From NCBI GenBank assembly GCA_026874595.1, contig CM049307.1:41610362-41674361 (forward strand): 64,000 nucleotides of DNA. Direction: 5' to 3'. Shown here piece after piece: positions 39,101 to 53,000 of this stretch. Below the pieces are notes generated by a model that made no database searches, was not told the origin of the DNA, and saw only the letters and a program-made list of their open reading frames with translations. This DNA comes from Sipunculus nudus (taxonomy: Eukaryota > Annelida > Sipuncula > Golfingiida > Sipunculidae). Position numbers and translations under genes: made by a program. Numbering within the stretch: position 1 is the stretch's first letter; every line of letters starts with the position of its first letter.

Positions 39101-41042
39101 TTTTGCACATGTTATATACCAAAGCATGGTCTTAAAGTTCTTTTCACAAGAGTTGTTAATCACATGCACCTACTAGTTTCAGATATATTCCTCATCAAAC
39201 TCTTCACCGTTGGCTATTTGGAATGAGCACTGCCAAACTCTTTTGTCCAAATTCTTTCTTAAACCACCACCTTTTACTGTAATGTTTGGCTCAGCTAAAC
39301 AAAAATGTATGAAAATTTATTAGTTTTAATTGTAGCATTTAAAATCACAGTCATTGTTTTGTCCCTTAGATTTCTAGCACCTGTGATACAGACCACAGAT
39401 TTCTTGATATTTCTTTTGATGATCCATCTGGTAGAAGCTTTTGGTAAAATCTGCAAAATTTCATCTTTATAATGATCCCACTGAATTTGTCACTTTTTTA
39501 TTTATTTATTTTTGTTTTAAATCTTAGCTGTTATTATGTCTCAGTGTCACAAGTCGGGTTGTCTGCTGAGCATCATGACCTAAGGGTCACTTATTCAGTG
39601 TTAGCCTGGGTTGGTCAAGTGTACCCTTTTAGTACATTTTAAGTGTTTCTTTAAAAGTCACAAAACTGGATAAAGTTTATGCTACTTTTCATGTAGCAAT
39701 CAAATGAACTCCATATGACATTACTCAGTGCCCTTAGTCTGCTGGGTATCATTTATTTTCCAACCCTTTGATGGTGTTACTGAACCATTTTTATAAGATT
39801 TCTGATACATCATTCAGACAAGAACTAAAGTTCAAATTATATATGTTGGATCTGTTGGATCCTGTCCCTGGAAATTCCATAATATAAGTAAAATTCTTAA
39901 CTCAGGAACAATGTAAGTCCCTAAGTTGAGAATTTTACTAACATTATAAGAGATGAAGTTGTTTCTATATAAACTTTTCATAAACAAGAAATATTCATGG
40001 ATAAATTGTTGTATCACACACAAACTGGTACACACTACTATACGGTGTTTCCTGTGTGTCATGTTGTTTCATAATGTCAGACCAGGAAACCAAAAAATGC
40101 CAGCAAAGTAGGATTTAAGGTAAAAAAACAAAAATAAGCAAAGAAGAATTTTAGGATATGGTATCCAGCATTTAATAATATTTCTAGGGCAGACTAATTC
40201 CAATATTTTAAATTCCTTTATTTCAGCTGGAGACTATGAGAAAACAGGGAGAAACACAGTCACATACAGACAGCTCCACCTCACAGCTACGCAATCAAAT
40301 TGAGGCCAGGTAAGGAAGAAATCGGGGGAACCTGAGGTCCCTTCTGTAGAGCTATTGATTTGTTCCTGAAGCATAGCCAGCAGCTACAGGATATGTCAGA
40401 AATATTATTGTGATGGAGCGCTTTTCAGCGTGACAGTATGCTAATGTTGCTAGACACAGTAAGATTGACAGGCTATTGTGTGGTTATTGTATCTACTCGT
40501 TTTATACTTTGTCTAATGCCTTGATGTGAAAGGGTTTGTTCTATGTTCCTGACTTCAAAGTGCTCACAGTATTAAGGCTTTACTCACAAAATGGGTTCTT
40601 CATCCTGACAGGATCATTAGGTGACCAAAAAAGTTTTCAGCTGGTTGAATTATTATAAGATTTCCTATTATAACTGCCGATGTCAACCATTTTCTCAGCA
40701 TAGTACACTTTGAGTTTTAGATAAAATTTACACCAATCACTCTCATATACTTGATTTCTGTAATATGAGTATGTCATTTCATCAGATATTAAAAATTCCA
40801 TACTGGCTGTGTGCCCCTTAGAGAAATATGAGATTCAGGTCAAATATACAACAGGATGAATCAATCACTTAATTACTTGGAGAAAATATAGTGTCATTTA
40901 ATTGAAAAGTATCAGCAATGGTCTTGATACAGTTCCATAAACAAGTTTTTAGTTCTTTAGTATGATAAGTTCCTTCCTAGGTAACTTATCTTATTTGTGA
41001 TGAATTTTATGTTAGTATGGATCAGTATTTTATGCTTGATGG

Positions 41043-41078
<36 letters not shown>

Positions 41079-44000
41079 AATGTTTCACTGAATAAATGCT
41101 CCTGAAACATTTCTTGATTTATGGTCTCCATCATTGCCAAATGGGCAATCCACAAGGAGCATAGAAATTGGGAGTGTATGCCAAAATATGGTGTTAGTGC
41201 AAAAAATTTGTTACTGATATTAAACTCATCAGTCTTTAAAGAATTGTGTCTCGAAATTCCCACTGGTTTTCAGACCCTTTAACTGCAGCGACTTCAGTGA
41301 ATGGTGGGGAACAAACCAGATCTGTTCCACAGATCAACTTTTCTTGTTGCTATTTCTGTTTCTTACTGTCCATCTGTTATTAATACTATCTGTTATGTTA
41401 TAACAAACTTTCTGTTTTTGTTTACTGCCATTTTGATATTCATATTTGTCTGAAAAAATAATAACCTATGGCCTCCCGTACGCTGCCCTCAGCTGGCGGA
41501 AATCTTCTTAAAGTACCAAAGTGTAATATTAAAGTCTTTTAACATCCCTTCCGTTTCTTAGCCCAAAAGTCTGGAATTCACTTCCTATTACACTTAGAAA
41601 ATCTCCAACTCTTGTATCATTTAAAACTAATTTAAAAATGTATCTCCTTTGGCAAGCTTTTGGTAATTAATACGCATCATTTTTTTTTTTGGGTCAGGCT
41701 TAGGGAGTAGATTTCCATGAAATTGTATGTGGGGTACATGTGTGTGTGAATTGCACTGCGAGTCAGACCATTGGAGAATTGGTGCTTTATAAATACTATT
41801 AATTTTTATTAATAAGCTTGTATTTTACGTCTCATTAAATCATATTAATATCATTATCTACAGACTGGCAGAGCTCCGGGATGTGCTGGTGGACCTGAGA
41901 AACAAACAGGAAGCTGAGACCCAGGGACGACGCATCCTGGAACAACAGCTTCAAGTCCGGTCAGTTCCCATTAATATTCTGTATTAATCTCAAAAGTAAT
42001 ATTACAGGAAATTGAATTATTAGAGGGATCAAATAATTAGAGTAAATACTGCATGTCTACAGACTTAAATCACAAAGTTAAAGAGTCCTATCACTTCTGT
42101 TGTCCATAATATATAAATAATTGTTTATTTAGAATCTTTCTTATTAAATTATTTCCTGTGCATCTTTCAAGTTGACATTATGTTCAACCAAGAATGGTGT
42201 AGCACATGGTCCTGTACAGGCAAGGAAATTTTGAATCTGTATAGGTCAACAACAAAATATGTCATCAAGCAAACTATATGCACATTTATTCCTAAAAGAG
42301 GATATATGTTCCAGCTGTTCTGGAGAACTCACTTGTACAAGATTTAGGATCTTCAAATATTAAACATCCATAAAACATAATGTAGTTTTTATGTAAATGC
42401 TAAAAGTATTAATTAAAATCACACTTAAGTCATGAAGATTGCTTTCATATCTGTAATCAGAATGGGTGATATGAGTGCCTCGATTGTGGAGCAGAACAGA
42501 CGACGTGAGGAAGCCATGCATGCTCTGGAGGTCATCCAGAGAGAAAAAGAACACGCAGCTGAGACTGAACGAATAAAGTTACAGGGAAAAATAGCTGAAA
42601 TTGCTGAAGAAGTCAGTAAAAAAATATTACAAAAAGAAATGAGGCTTCGAGAAGAAAATCAGGCCAAATACTCCCAGCTTGAAAAAGTGAGTATTATAGT
42701 GTTGTTACTTTTGTATCACACCATTTTAGCTCAGCTGACTGTAAGTCATCTGAGGTATAGTGATGGTCCTTTGTCTATTGATCATCTGTCTTGCCTTCCG
42801 AAAAATTTTCAATGTGCCCGGCCGGCCCTTCAGGTGTGACTTATTCATATATGGGGATAAAATTGCAAGGCTTCCGCCCCCTTTAACAACCTACATTTTA
42901 AGACCTTTGGACCTATGAATCCAGAATTCAGCATACAGTTAGATATTCCAAAGTTCTCCTGCCAAACCCAAAACTGGGTCACCGCGACTTCGTATTTAAG
43001 AGAAATTAAGAAAAACTTCCATTTTCCTTCCAATTTGTTGTACTTCAAGGCTGCCTAATATCAAATGTACTGATATAAAATGAGACTACATGTAATATAG
43101 AGGGTTAAAGTTTACTGTCAGTTGCAGATCCCTTGAGTACCTCTGTGTTATTCTGGTCCTGTCATTTTGGCTTACAGATTCTCCATGCAGAACAGGAGGC
43201 CCGACAGCAGTACGAGAAGGATGTACGAGAGGAAAACGAGAAACGCTGGGATACCATGAAAAAACTCACAGGAGACGAGATTAATTCAATCAGAGAGACC
43301 CAAAAAGTAAGTAAAGTAAAATACAAAGTTTAACATGGACACTGCTCACATAAAGCATGGCAGAAGTCCTGATAGATTCATTAAGAAAGTCATATTGACT
43401 TGAGGGAAAACTAACATTAAAGATATGACCAAATATACCTGCTAATATATTTCTCAGAAGCAGCCATATATATTTCTCAGAATCAGCCACAAATATAGTG
43501 CTTCGTCTGTCATGGAGAAATTTTCATGCATTTTAAAGAGGCCTGTCAAATTGGGTGTCCTGGTTATCTGAGGTATGGTCTTAAATATGTTATGTTTAGC
43601 TTGTTTTGAAATTAAATATAAATAGCATGGCAGTATGAGGACATGATGTGCATGAACTGATGCATCCCTAAAATGAGAACATCTGTTTCTTGAAAACACT
43701 CAAATGATGCCACATGTAAAAATTCACTCCCTGTTAACATACTCAACCTCTTTATATTCATGGCTATGTGGGGTCTGTTGGCCATCAGTACGCCACCCAT
43801 CCACAATTTACTTAACTGCTACTTCTCCCATATTTCTTGTCTGATTTTAATTTTGTTTTTACCTGATAGGTCTACGTGTGGGCTTTTTAACCTATTCATA
43901 GAATTCTGTAACTCATAAATTCTGCAAATTTATTCAAATTTTTTCAAAATCACAAAAAAAATACTTCTTCTCCTTTATTTCTTGACTAATTTTGAATTTT

Positions 44001-47000
44001 TGTTTTGTTTTATCTGATAGGGCTAGGTGTGGGCTTTTAAATTTCTGCGCAGAATTTGGAAATTTATTAATCATGTAATTTTTTACCTTTTCAAAATAAC
44101 AAAAAAATTGCTACTTCTCCTTTCTTTCTTTACTTTTTTTAGTCTGGTTGTTTTCTCTGATTGTGGTTGGAGCTGTCAGCTGAATTTTTACATAGAATTT
44201 TGAACCTGCAGGCAGGCCTCTTGAGATACCATCTTTCTGTGATTATTAAGTTCATAAGCAGGTCCTGTTCAGGTAATTTGTTATAAATTTGTTGTACTTA
44301 TTGATGTGGTACATGGTTGTGCTTATTGTACTCATTGGTGTGGCACATTTTACTCTCAGCTGGAGAAGAAGAAAGTGAATGAGACTGTGAGGAAATTAAA
44401 TGAAGCTGTAAACCTGCTGGATAAACAGCTGGAAGGTCACCAGAAACAACAGGGCAAGGTCATCAGTGCTGAAATAAAGTCAAGGTCAGTCCAGGGTCAC
44501 TTGTAATATATAACTGTAGCAGATTTCCTGGACAATGCTTGTATTCCTGTCTGAATGATGAAACATTTCTACAGATTCTTAAATATTTATAACTCCAGGA
44601 ATTTAGCAATGTGGTTGTGCAGATAAATGAATGTGTGACTTGTCACTTATTAGGTTGTTTTTTGCTATTAACCATGGTTTATTTTGACACATTACTCAAG
44701 GATGTTTCCATGTATTGGAAATAATGCTAATTACTTATTCATACAACATAGGTAGGTTTCTTCTGTATATACATTCATATAAGTAATAAATCTGACATCT
44801 GTACAATAGTTGCATCTTCTGTTCATGTCAAATTAATAACAGTTTTTAAATAGGATTTTTTTTCTGGATAAAGTATATGATTCAAGCCATAGAAAATAAA
44901 CTGTTTTAATATAATATTATATAGGCAGGTTTCTCTGTACATTCACTCAAACAATAAAAGTGACAGCTGTAAGTGGATGATTTGTCTACTAATATAAATT
45001 ATTCTAAAATTTTAAATGGGAAATCAATCATTTGGAGGCATTAAAAGCCTTGCGTAATACATTATGTAATAGACAGCTTTGTATGCATCATATCACTGGA
45101 CTCCGTTACTATTTTTTATGTCAGTAGAACCATTCTTTATTAATTTAAAGGCTGTAGTTTGAATGAACCCTGAGACGAGAAGGGAAATTTATCATGTTTA
45201 TATTTGATCCTTTAAAAATTCTAATTATACAGTATGTGCTGAGGTTATTGTTTTCTAACGATTTAATGGGGCACCATTGAACAAGATTATTGTTATTTAC
45301 GGTTTTTACCAGAACAGTCATACAACTACTGAAAACCATGAAAATTGACAAATTTTGGCAAAATCTGAGATCATCTATAAGGAGCTTATGTTTATAAAAA
45401 CACTGTTTGTAGTAAAAACCTGTCTGTTTTAACATTCGCTGAGGCAGCCACATATATTATGTTTTTCTTTATTTCTTACATGTATATAAATAATCAATTT
45501 CCCTAATAGAGAGTTGTAGCATTCCTGTTTTACATTTTCACTTTTAGTATCACTGTCTAACTATATTCTATAATTTGGGCTGCATGGTGAATAATCCTTC
45601 AGAGGAGAAGGGAAATTTATAATGTTTTTATATGATCCAGTAGATTAAAGATTTTAATATATTAATATTGTATGTGCTGATGTAATTGTTTTCTTGATAT
45701 TATAATATATAATTTGTCTTTGGGTATAACTTGTCTTTTATTATTTATATTCTCCCTTTTAATTTCCTATTTTTCTGGTTTTAACCACACATGAAAACTA
45801 TGGAACTAAAAACAAAGAGTAATTTTCTTTTTTGTTATCAGTGGTATCAAATCTTGAAGTAAATACTTCCAATTTACACCAGCATATCAAACATTTCAGT
45901 ATTCTGTTATTCATGTGCAGTTTTGTGTCTATATATACAAAAAAAGTCATTTTTCACATTTTTGGCTAGAATTGTCTGTAACTGGGTTGTGTAACTTGTG
46001 TGCTATGATGAGATCTGGAAAATAATCAATTCTGTCAACGAGTACTTCCTTGTTACAGTTATAGTCCGTTATTAGGGATAGAAACTTGTTTTGATGCTGA
46101 GCTTCATTTTGTCACCAGGAAACAGCATGAAAAGGATACGATGGAAAGGATTGATAGCGTACAAGAAAAGCTGGGCATCGCCATGGCAACGCTACAACAA
46201 GCAATCGGAGGCATAAATGCACAAATGACAAAGCAAGGAGAGAAGGTGGGTTTTATGCACAAAAACCTGTAAATCACTGAAGTCTAGTGGGAATAGTTGC
46301 GGCTGAGCGCCTCTGTTAGTCTGGGTCTTGTGTGATAAACGGAGTGTAGTGTCTGCTTTGAAGTTATGCAACACTGCTCATTGATCACATGCATAATGCT
46401 GGCCCAGAGTGGAGTATGTTCAGTTATTGATGACTTCATGGAATATGCTTTAAACCCTGAGGTTAAATATTTTAGGGTTATTCACTGCAACTGCTTTTAG
46501 CTCTGTAAAACAAGACGAGCAGTTCCTATGGGAAAAAAAATCTGTAATCTAGAATTTTCTCTTTGTCTTTTAGGTTCACTCTCATACCTGAATTAATGAA
46601 TATAAAAAAGTAGTTTTTAGCCCTCAGCCTTTAGGCTGATGGGCTATTGTAGTCACCCAAGCTGTCCGTCCGTCCGTCCGTCCGGCGTCCGTTAACTTTT
46701 ACCTTGTTAGCGGGATATCTCTAAAAGGATTCACCGTAGGAATTTTTTTTCTCTGGTGAAGATGTATGTCGACAAATCTCTGTCAAGTTTGAAGATGGGT
46801 GACCTTGACCTATTTTTCTACGTTTTAGAGCTGATTATAGAAAAACACTTAGAAGCTTATTTCTCAGGAACCATTGGGTGGATTTTCACAAAACTTACTA
46901 TGGTTATTAGGACTGATGGTCTGTACTTGCTGCACAAGGTAGGGGGCGCCACTTACAATTTATGATTTTTACTGAATTTTTCTCGTTTTTTTCAACTTTG

Positions 47001-50000
47001 GCCTTGTGAGCGAGATATCTCTAAAAGGTTTCACCGTAGGAATTTTATTTCTTCAGTGAAGATGTATATCGACAAAACCTCAGTCAAGTTCGAAGATGGG
47101 TGACCTTGACCTATTTTTCTACGTTTTAGAGCTGATTATAGAAAAACACTTAGAAGCTTATTTCTCAGGAACCATTGGGTGGATTTTCACAAAACTTACT
47201 ATGATTATTGGGACTGATGGTCTGTACTTGCTGCACAAGGTAGGAGGCGCCACCTACAATTTCTGATTTTTAATGAATTTTTCTCGGATTTTTCAACTTT
47301 GGCCTTGTGAGCAGGATATCTCTTAAAGGATTCACCTTAGAATTTTATTTCTTTAGTGAAGATGTATATCGACAAAATCTCGGTCAAGTTCGAAGTTGGG
47401 TGACCTTGACCTATTTTTCTACGTTTTACAGCTGATTATAGAAAAACACTTAGAAGCTTATTTCTCAGGAACCATAGGGTGGATTTTTACAAAACTTACT
47501 ATGATTATTGGGACTGATGGTTTGTACCTGCTGGACAATTTTCGGGGTGCCTCCTACAATTTCTCATTTGTAATGAATTTTTATCAGATTTTTCAACGTT
47601 GGCCTTGTGAGCGGAATATCTCCAAAGGTATTCTACACAGGAACTTCATTTCTTCAGTTCTGATGCATATTTACAAAATCTTTGTCATGTTCAAAGATGG
47701 GTGACCTTGACCTATTTCAAGGTTACAGAGCTTAGAATAGAGTAAAACTTAGGTGCTTATTTCTCAGGAAGCATTTGGTGGATTGTTATGGTACATGTAC
47801 ATACCTCTCCAGTTTAAATTTATAACTGAGACATGTACAGATATACATCCATGTGACAACAGTTATTTAGTACTTTACTGTTACCACCTATAACACTGTT
47901 CTTTTGGCTGAGGGCTTTTGTCAGCTTTTGCTGATATTCTAGTTAACCCCATATACCACACAAAATGAATTCTTTTAAAAATTGGTAGATTGTTTTGCCC
48001 TTGAAAATCTTTGCAATGGTCCTGGAAAACTCATGAGTATAAATTATAATTATAAATGGGAGGGGGCCCAGAATTCTTTACAAAGGAAGGCTGTTAAAGC
48101 TTGTGCGCTGCTACAGAACAATACTCAGCTGCAAAGCTGGGGTATTCTGTGCTATTAGTCTTTGTGAGTACAAGAGCTACTATCAGCTTGCTGCAATCTC
48201 TCAAGCTTAGTTTAGCATTGGTGGTAGCTATAGGTGCAGTACTGTGTTTATGCAATGCTTTTCTGTCATGATATTTTAAACCAGTATAAATGTATTAAAT
48301 GCTCATTTTACCACTGGTTGGCCTAGTTAAAAAAATACTGCTCATTTTTGTTAAAGAATTTATATGCCAAGCCTTTCTATAGTCTTTTCATCAAGCTGAC
48401 CCTGACATTCAGAAACTGTTCAATATGTTCTTTCTTCAAGTTTTATTGGTGACAGAATGTTCCATTTTGCTTTTTCTGTTTGGACATTCTGTATATTCAT
48501 TACTATTTTCATGTTTCTTTTTTAAAAACCTCTTTGTTTTATCTTGTTTTGTAATTATTTAGAAACTAGTTATATTGATGACCTGTTTCAGCTTGCACAG
48601 TTTACCATAGAGTTTTTCACCAACTCTAGTTTGTATGATCCCATTTCCCCCGGTCCTCCGGAAACACCAGAGCAGGCAAGACCTTTGTTGTATAGGATTC
48701 CCAGACATATCCCAAATCCAGTCAGAAAAATTCTCCTGCTTTGTTTGCGCTTATTTCCTTAGCTTTTAGGTCGTAAGGACCTCTCCAGCTCCTGGTGCAT
48801 CTCTGGTTGCCATGGTAACTATGGTTGCTAAGGTAATTGAATACCAAGGTTACTGCTACTCTGGTTACAGCGGTGACTGTTTTTTCTAAGGTGACTGAAC
48901 ACCAAGGTTACTCTGGTTGCCAGGGCTACCAAGATTCACTAATATTCAAGGCTTTCACTGTGAACAAATCAACAACAATTCTAGATGTTAAACAAATCTT
49001 AGTCTAAGGACACTGCATTCTTTATACAAAAGCATGCAGTGCAAAATTGACTTAAACGTTGTTTTATTTTCTAGTCTGCTTTGTCATTATAAAAATGCCA
49101 CATGTTGATACTTGGATCAAAGTTGTTGGACATTATTGTTGTCTTTACCATAGGTTTTTGTCCCAGTGCTTATGACATATGATAGGATATGATAAACAAT
49201 CATTGATAATTCTTAAATTTGTGTTGGACTTACACACAGATTACTGATTATGAACACACAGATCTATAATATACACAAACAAGGCGTGATTGTCCATTTA
49301 AGCATGTCATTGATTTCTGTGATATTAATGTGAAATGGTTTTCATGATTGATGTCAGATGTTGTCTACGGACGGTGATGTAAGTGATATGTGTTTTTCTC
49401 ATTTTCCTTACCTGTCATTTTGGGGCTTAATCTCTCATAGCTGTGCTATCAAATGTTAATGTATACATACAGCTATATTAATGACCATCATATCTCTTAA
49501 TTTTGCAATATGGTAAAGTTCATTTTGTTTAGGAGATTGTATCATTATTTTCAACTTAGCTGTCATTTATTTATGCTCTGTGGTGCAGTTTTTTAGCTCA
49601 GCTGACTATAAGTCATCTGACCTATAGTCATGGTCCATTGTCCGTCGTCCGTCTGTCCGTCCGTCCGTCCGTCCGTCTGGATGTCCGTCCTTAAGACTGG
49701 CACGTTTCGACACCGTTGGACCTACGAATCTGAATTTCAGCATACAGTTAGATATCCCCATAATCTCCTACCATGCTAAAAATTGGGTCAATAGGACTTC
49801 GTTCCTTTGAGATATTAAGGAAAAACCTCAATTTTTTATTAGAAATCTATTTTCACACTTCAGGACTGCCTAATATCAAAACCACTCATCTGGTTTTCTT
49901 CATATTTACCATAAATATTCCACTATATAGTTTCTATGTACATGCCAGATATTAAGTCAGTATTATATAATTTAAAAAAGTTATGGGCCCAAACATAATG

Positions 50001-53000
50001 GACTTTGTAAAAAAATCAGGAAGATATTTGGTCACTTAAGACCAAAAGTGTTAAAGGTAGGGACTTTTTTTTCAGTAATACAACTTTAATTAATAAAAAT
50101 TTAATTGTATACCAAAAATTAGATCAAAATTTGTTAAATTTTTTAAATATTGGCAAAAATATAAAATTGGTACCTTAAATTTTGCCCAACTTTGGCCATG
50201 GCACGTTTTTTTCCTGTAAGTACTGTGGGTTTAATTTTCACACCATGTATACATAAGGATTTAATCTGTAAAAATCTGAAATTAGAAAATAAAAGCTGCA
50301 AAATTAGGCTAGTTATTGAATTTTTTTGGAGGCTCTTGTTGTATTCCCTTACATTGTCAGGCAGTCCACTTTGATGACTGTAGGTCATATAGTGCACATC
50401 TCTATGCTCCCCAGGCTGTTGACATAATTTTAGATGTCCCCAAAATCTCCTACCATACCAAAAATTGGGTCATTAGGACTTTGTTCCTTCGAGATATTAA
50501 GGAAACAAACTCTGTTTTCCATAAAAAAAAGCCATTGTTACACTTCAAGGCTGCCAAATATCAAAACCACTGATCTGTTTTTGATCGTATTTCGTAATCA
50601 CATTCTTTTATACATTTTCTATGAACATACCAAAAATTAGGTCAGTATTGGGTATAATTTTGAAGTTATGGGCCAAAACATAATGCAATTTTTTAAAAAA
50701 TCAGGAAATATATTTACTCACCTAACATGAGAATTGCTGAACCTAGAGACTTTTTTTCAGGAATATAACTTTATTTAATCAAGATTCAATTGTTTACCCA
50801 AAATTAGATCTGAATTTTGCAAATTTTTCAAGTTATTAGCATAAATAAAAAATCAATACCTTAAATTTTGTCCAACTTTGGCACTGTTGATTTAATTTTC
50901 CCAGCATATATGCATAAGGATTTAATCTTTTAAAATCTGAACATTCAAAAGAAATTAATTGGAATGAATAGCTTTTATTCATGTTTTCATACACCATGTC
51001 AAGTGTTGTTTACATCTAGCCCACCTAGTAGTACAGCCATCACTTGCATTATGTAACCCACCCCGGCAGCTTACCTTGGCCCAGCTTGGACATTACTAGC
51101 AGGCTTCCCCTTTGCCCTGCACTTATTCCCCCCCCCCCCCCAGCTGGTGCATAAACTAGATGAATGTTATAATTTTTATGTATTTTATTTTATTCTTGGA
51201 CATGCTACATTTAAGATTCTGTATTGTACCACCAGGGTTACAATGATTAAAGTGTACATTTAATTGTGTCCACAAAGTGGTGTATTGCTGTGAAAGTGTG
51301 GATGTTCATGAGATAAGTAATTCCTTACTTCAGAAGAGTAAAAACTTCACCAGGTGTGAAATTGACTATTAATTCCAGTAATTAATTAAAACTGGGATAG
51401 TAATTAGCACAATGATATTGTTTGTCCCTCATTCAACCAACAGTGTGTTTACTTTATTTGAAAAGATGTTTTATTTTATCAAATTTACTTTTATTTTATT
51501 TTGGTGAATAAAATTAAGCATGTCCTGAAAACTCCAATGTGCAAAACTTTTTAATAGTGATTCAAGGAATATTCTTGTAGATGCCATGTTGTCGCATTAT
51601 TTTCTTTTAAAATCAGTTTAAACATTTATGATTTAAAAATAATAAAATAAATGTGTATGCATAATATGACCCAATGTTTTTTACTATGTATATATAATGA
51701 TTGCAACTTTTGCAACAATTCTAATATTTTAACTTTTATTTTCAGGTTTTTTAATTAAAAATTTATAAACCTGTAAATAAAAAAAATGATTCAGATAAAA
51801 ACTTCTTAATGGAAAAAGTGGATCTGCTTAAAAAAATAGGATTATATTTAAACTTAAATGCATTATTCTCTTGAAAGTGAAATAAAGGTATTAGTCCATT
51901 CTGTCCACTTGCCTGTCCAACTATAAATTTTTGTATGCAACACAGTATCTCAAAACTTTTACTGTTTTTCTTCATGACAGTCTTGTCAGAGTATTAGTTT
52001 GCAATCATATATTTAGAACTTTACTATAACCAAGTAGGAGGGCCCCTTTCCTCTTAGCTTTTCATATTCTTATATAAATGAAAAACATTACAATAGAATA
52101 TTTCTACATCCACCTTCGTGCTGCCCTCACTTTTCCCTTCTCCGAACCCCATCCCAAAGTCAGCCTCAGTAAGCAAGAACAAGATGAATCAGATATATTC
52201 ATACTTTAATATTTTGTATAACTATTCGTCCATAGGTACCTATGTACATGCCAGAAATTATGTCAATATTGTGTAATATGTAGACATAGTGGGCATCACA
52301 ATAATGTACCTTGTCAAGACTAAAGAGATATTGTGTCATACAGTCACATATTCATAAATCACTTCATCAGCATAGTTAATCATAACATCATATCTGTCAA
52401 ATTGAACGCTTGCAGACTACCATACACTTTAGATCCTTCAACAAATAGCCTTATCATCATTCTACTACTGCTTATAACTGCTGTCATTGCATTCATATTT
52501 GCTCAAATATATCACAATTTTCAACCCCTCCTAAATAAATAAAAAATAAACCACTTTATTTGACTCTATTAATCCATCAGTCAGGTAATTTCATTTATCA
52601 TTTACTCACATATTACATTACATTCCTTTATAATAGCCTAACATGTACATGATATTCATAAGCTTTATCGACTCGATATAGTATCACAGTGGAGAAACAT
52701 TTATAGTCCAATCACGATCAGCTGAGCGCCGTGACCCATGGGTCCCTTGTTTCACCATAAATGTAACATTTTAGGAAAAAATAACTTTTTATATCTGAAA
52801 AATATTTATCAGAGCATTTATCATTTTCTCATGTATTGATAAACTGTATCATCTAACACATTGTTAAATGACTACTGTTCTGGAACAACTTTAATAGTTT
52901 CCTTAATATTGAAGGAAATTATTTTAGCTAAAATCTTACCTGTCATATTTGTGGTGCTGTAATGAATAATTCTAACTCTCTCCCCTGTATTCTCTCATCA

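Noticed and set aside
46756-47704. Open frames with repeated MGDLDLFFYVLELIIEKHLE
   Set aside because: The same 300-bp repeat is translated several times. Frames differ between units and there is no start or splice context.
48544-48762. Proline-rich frame as an extra exon of the coiled-coil gene
   Set aside because: The composition does not match the flanking coiled coil, exon 9 already joins exon 10 in phase, and no suitable donor is seen.
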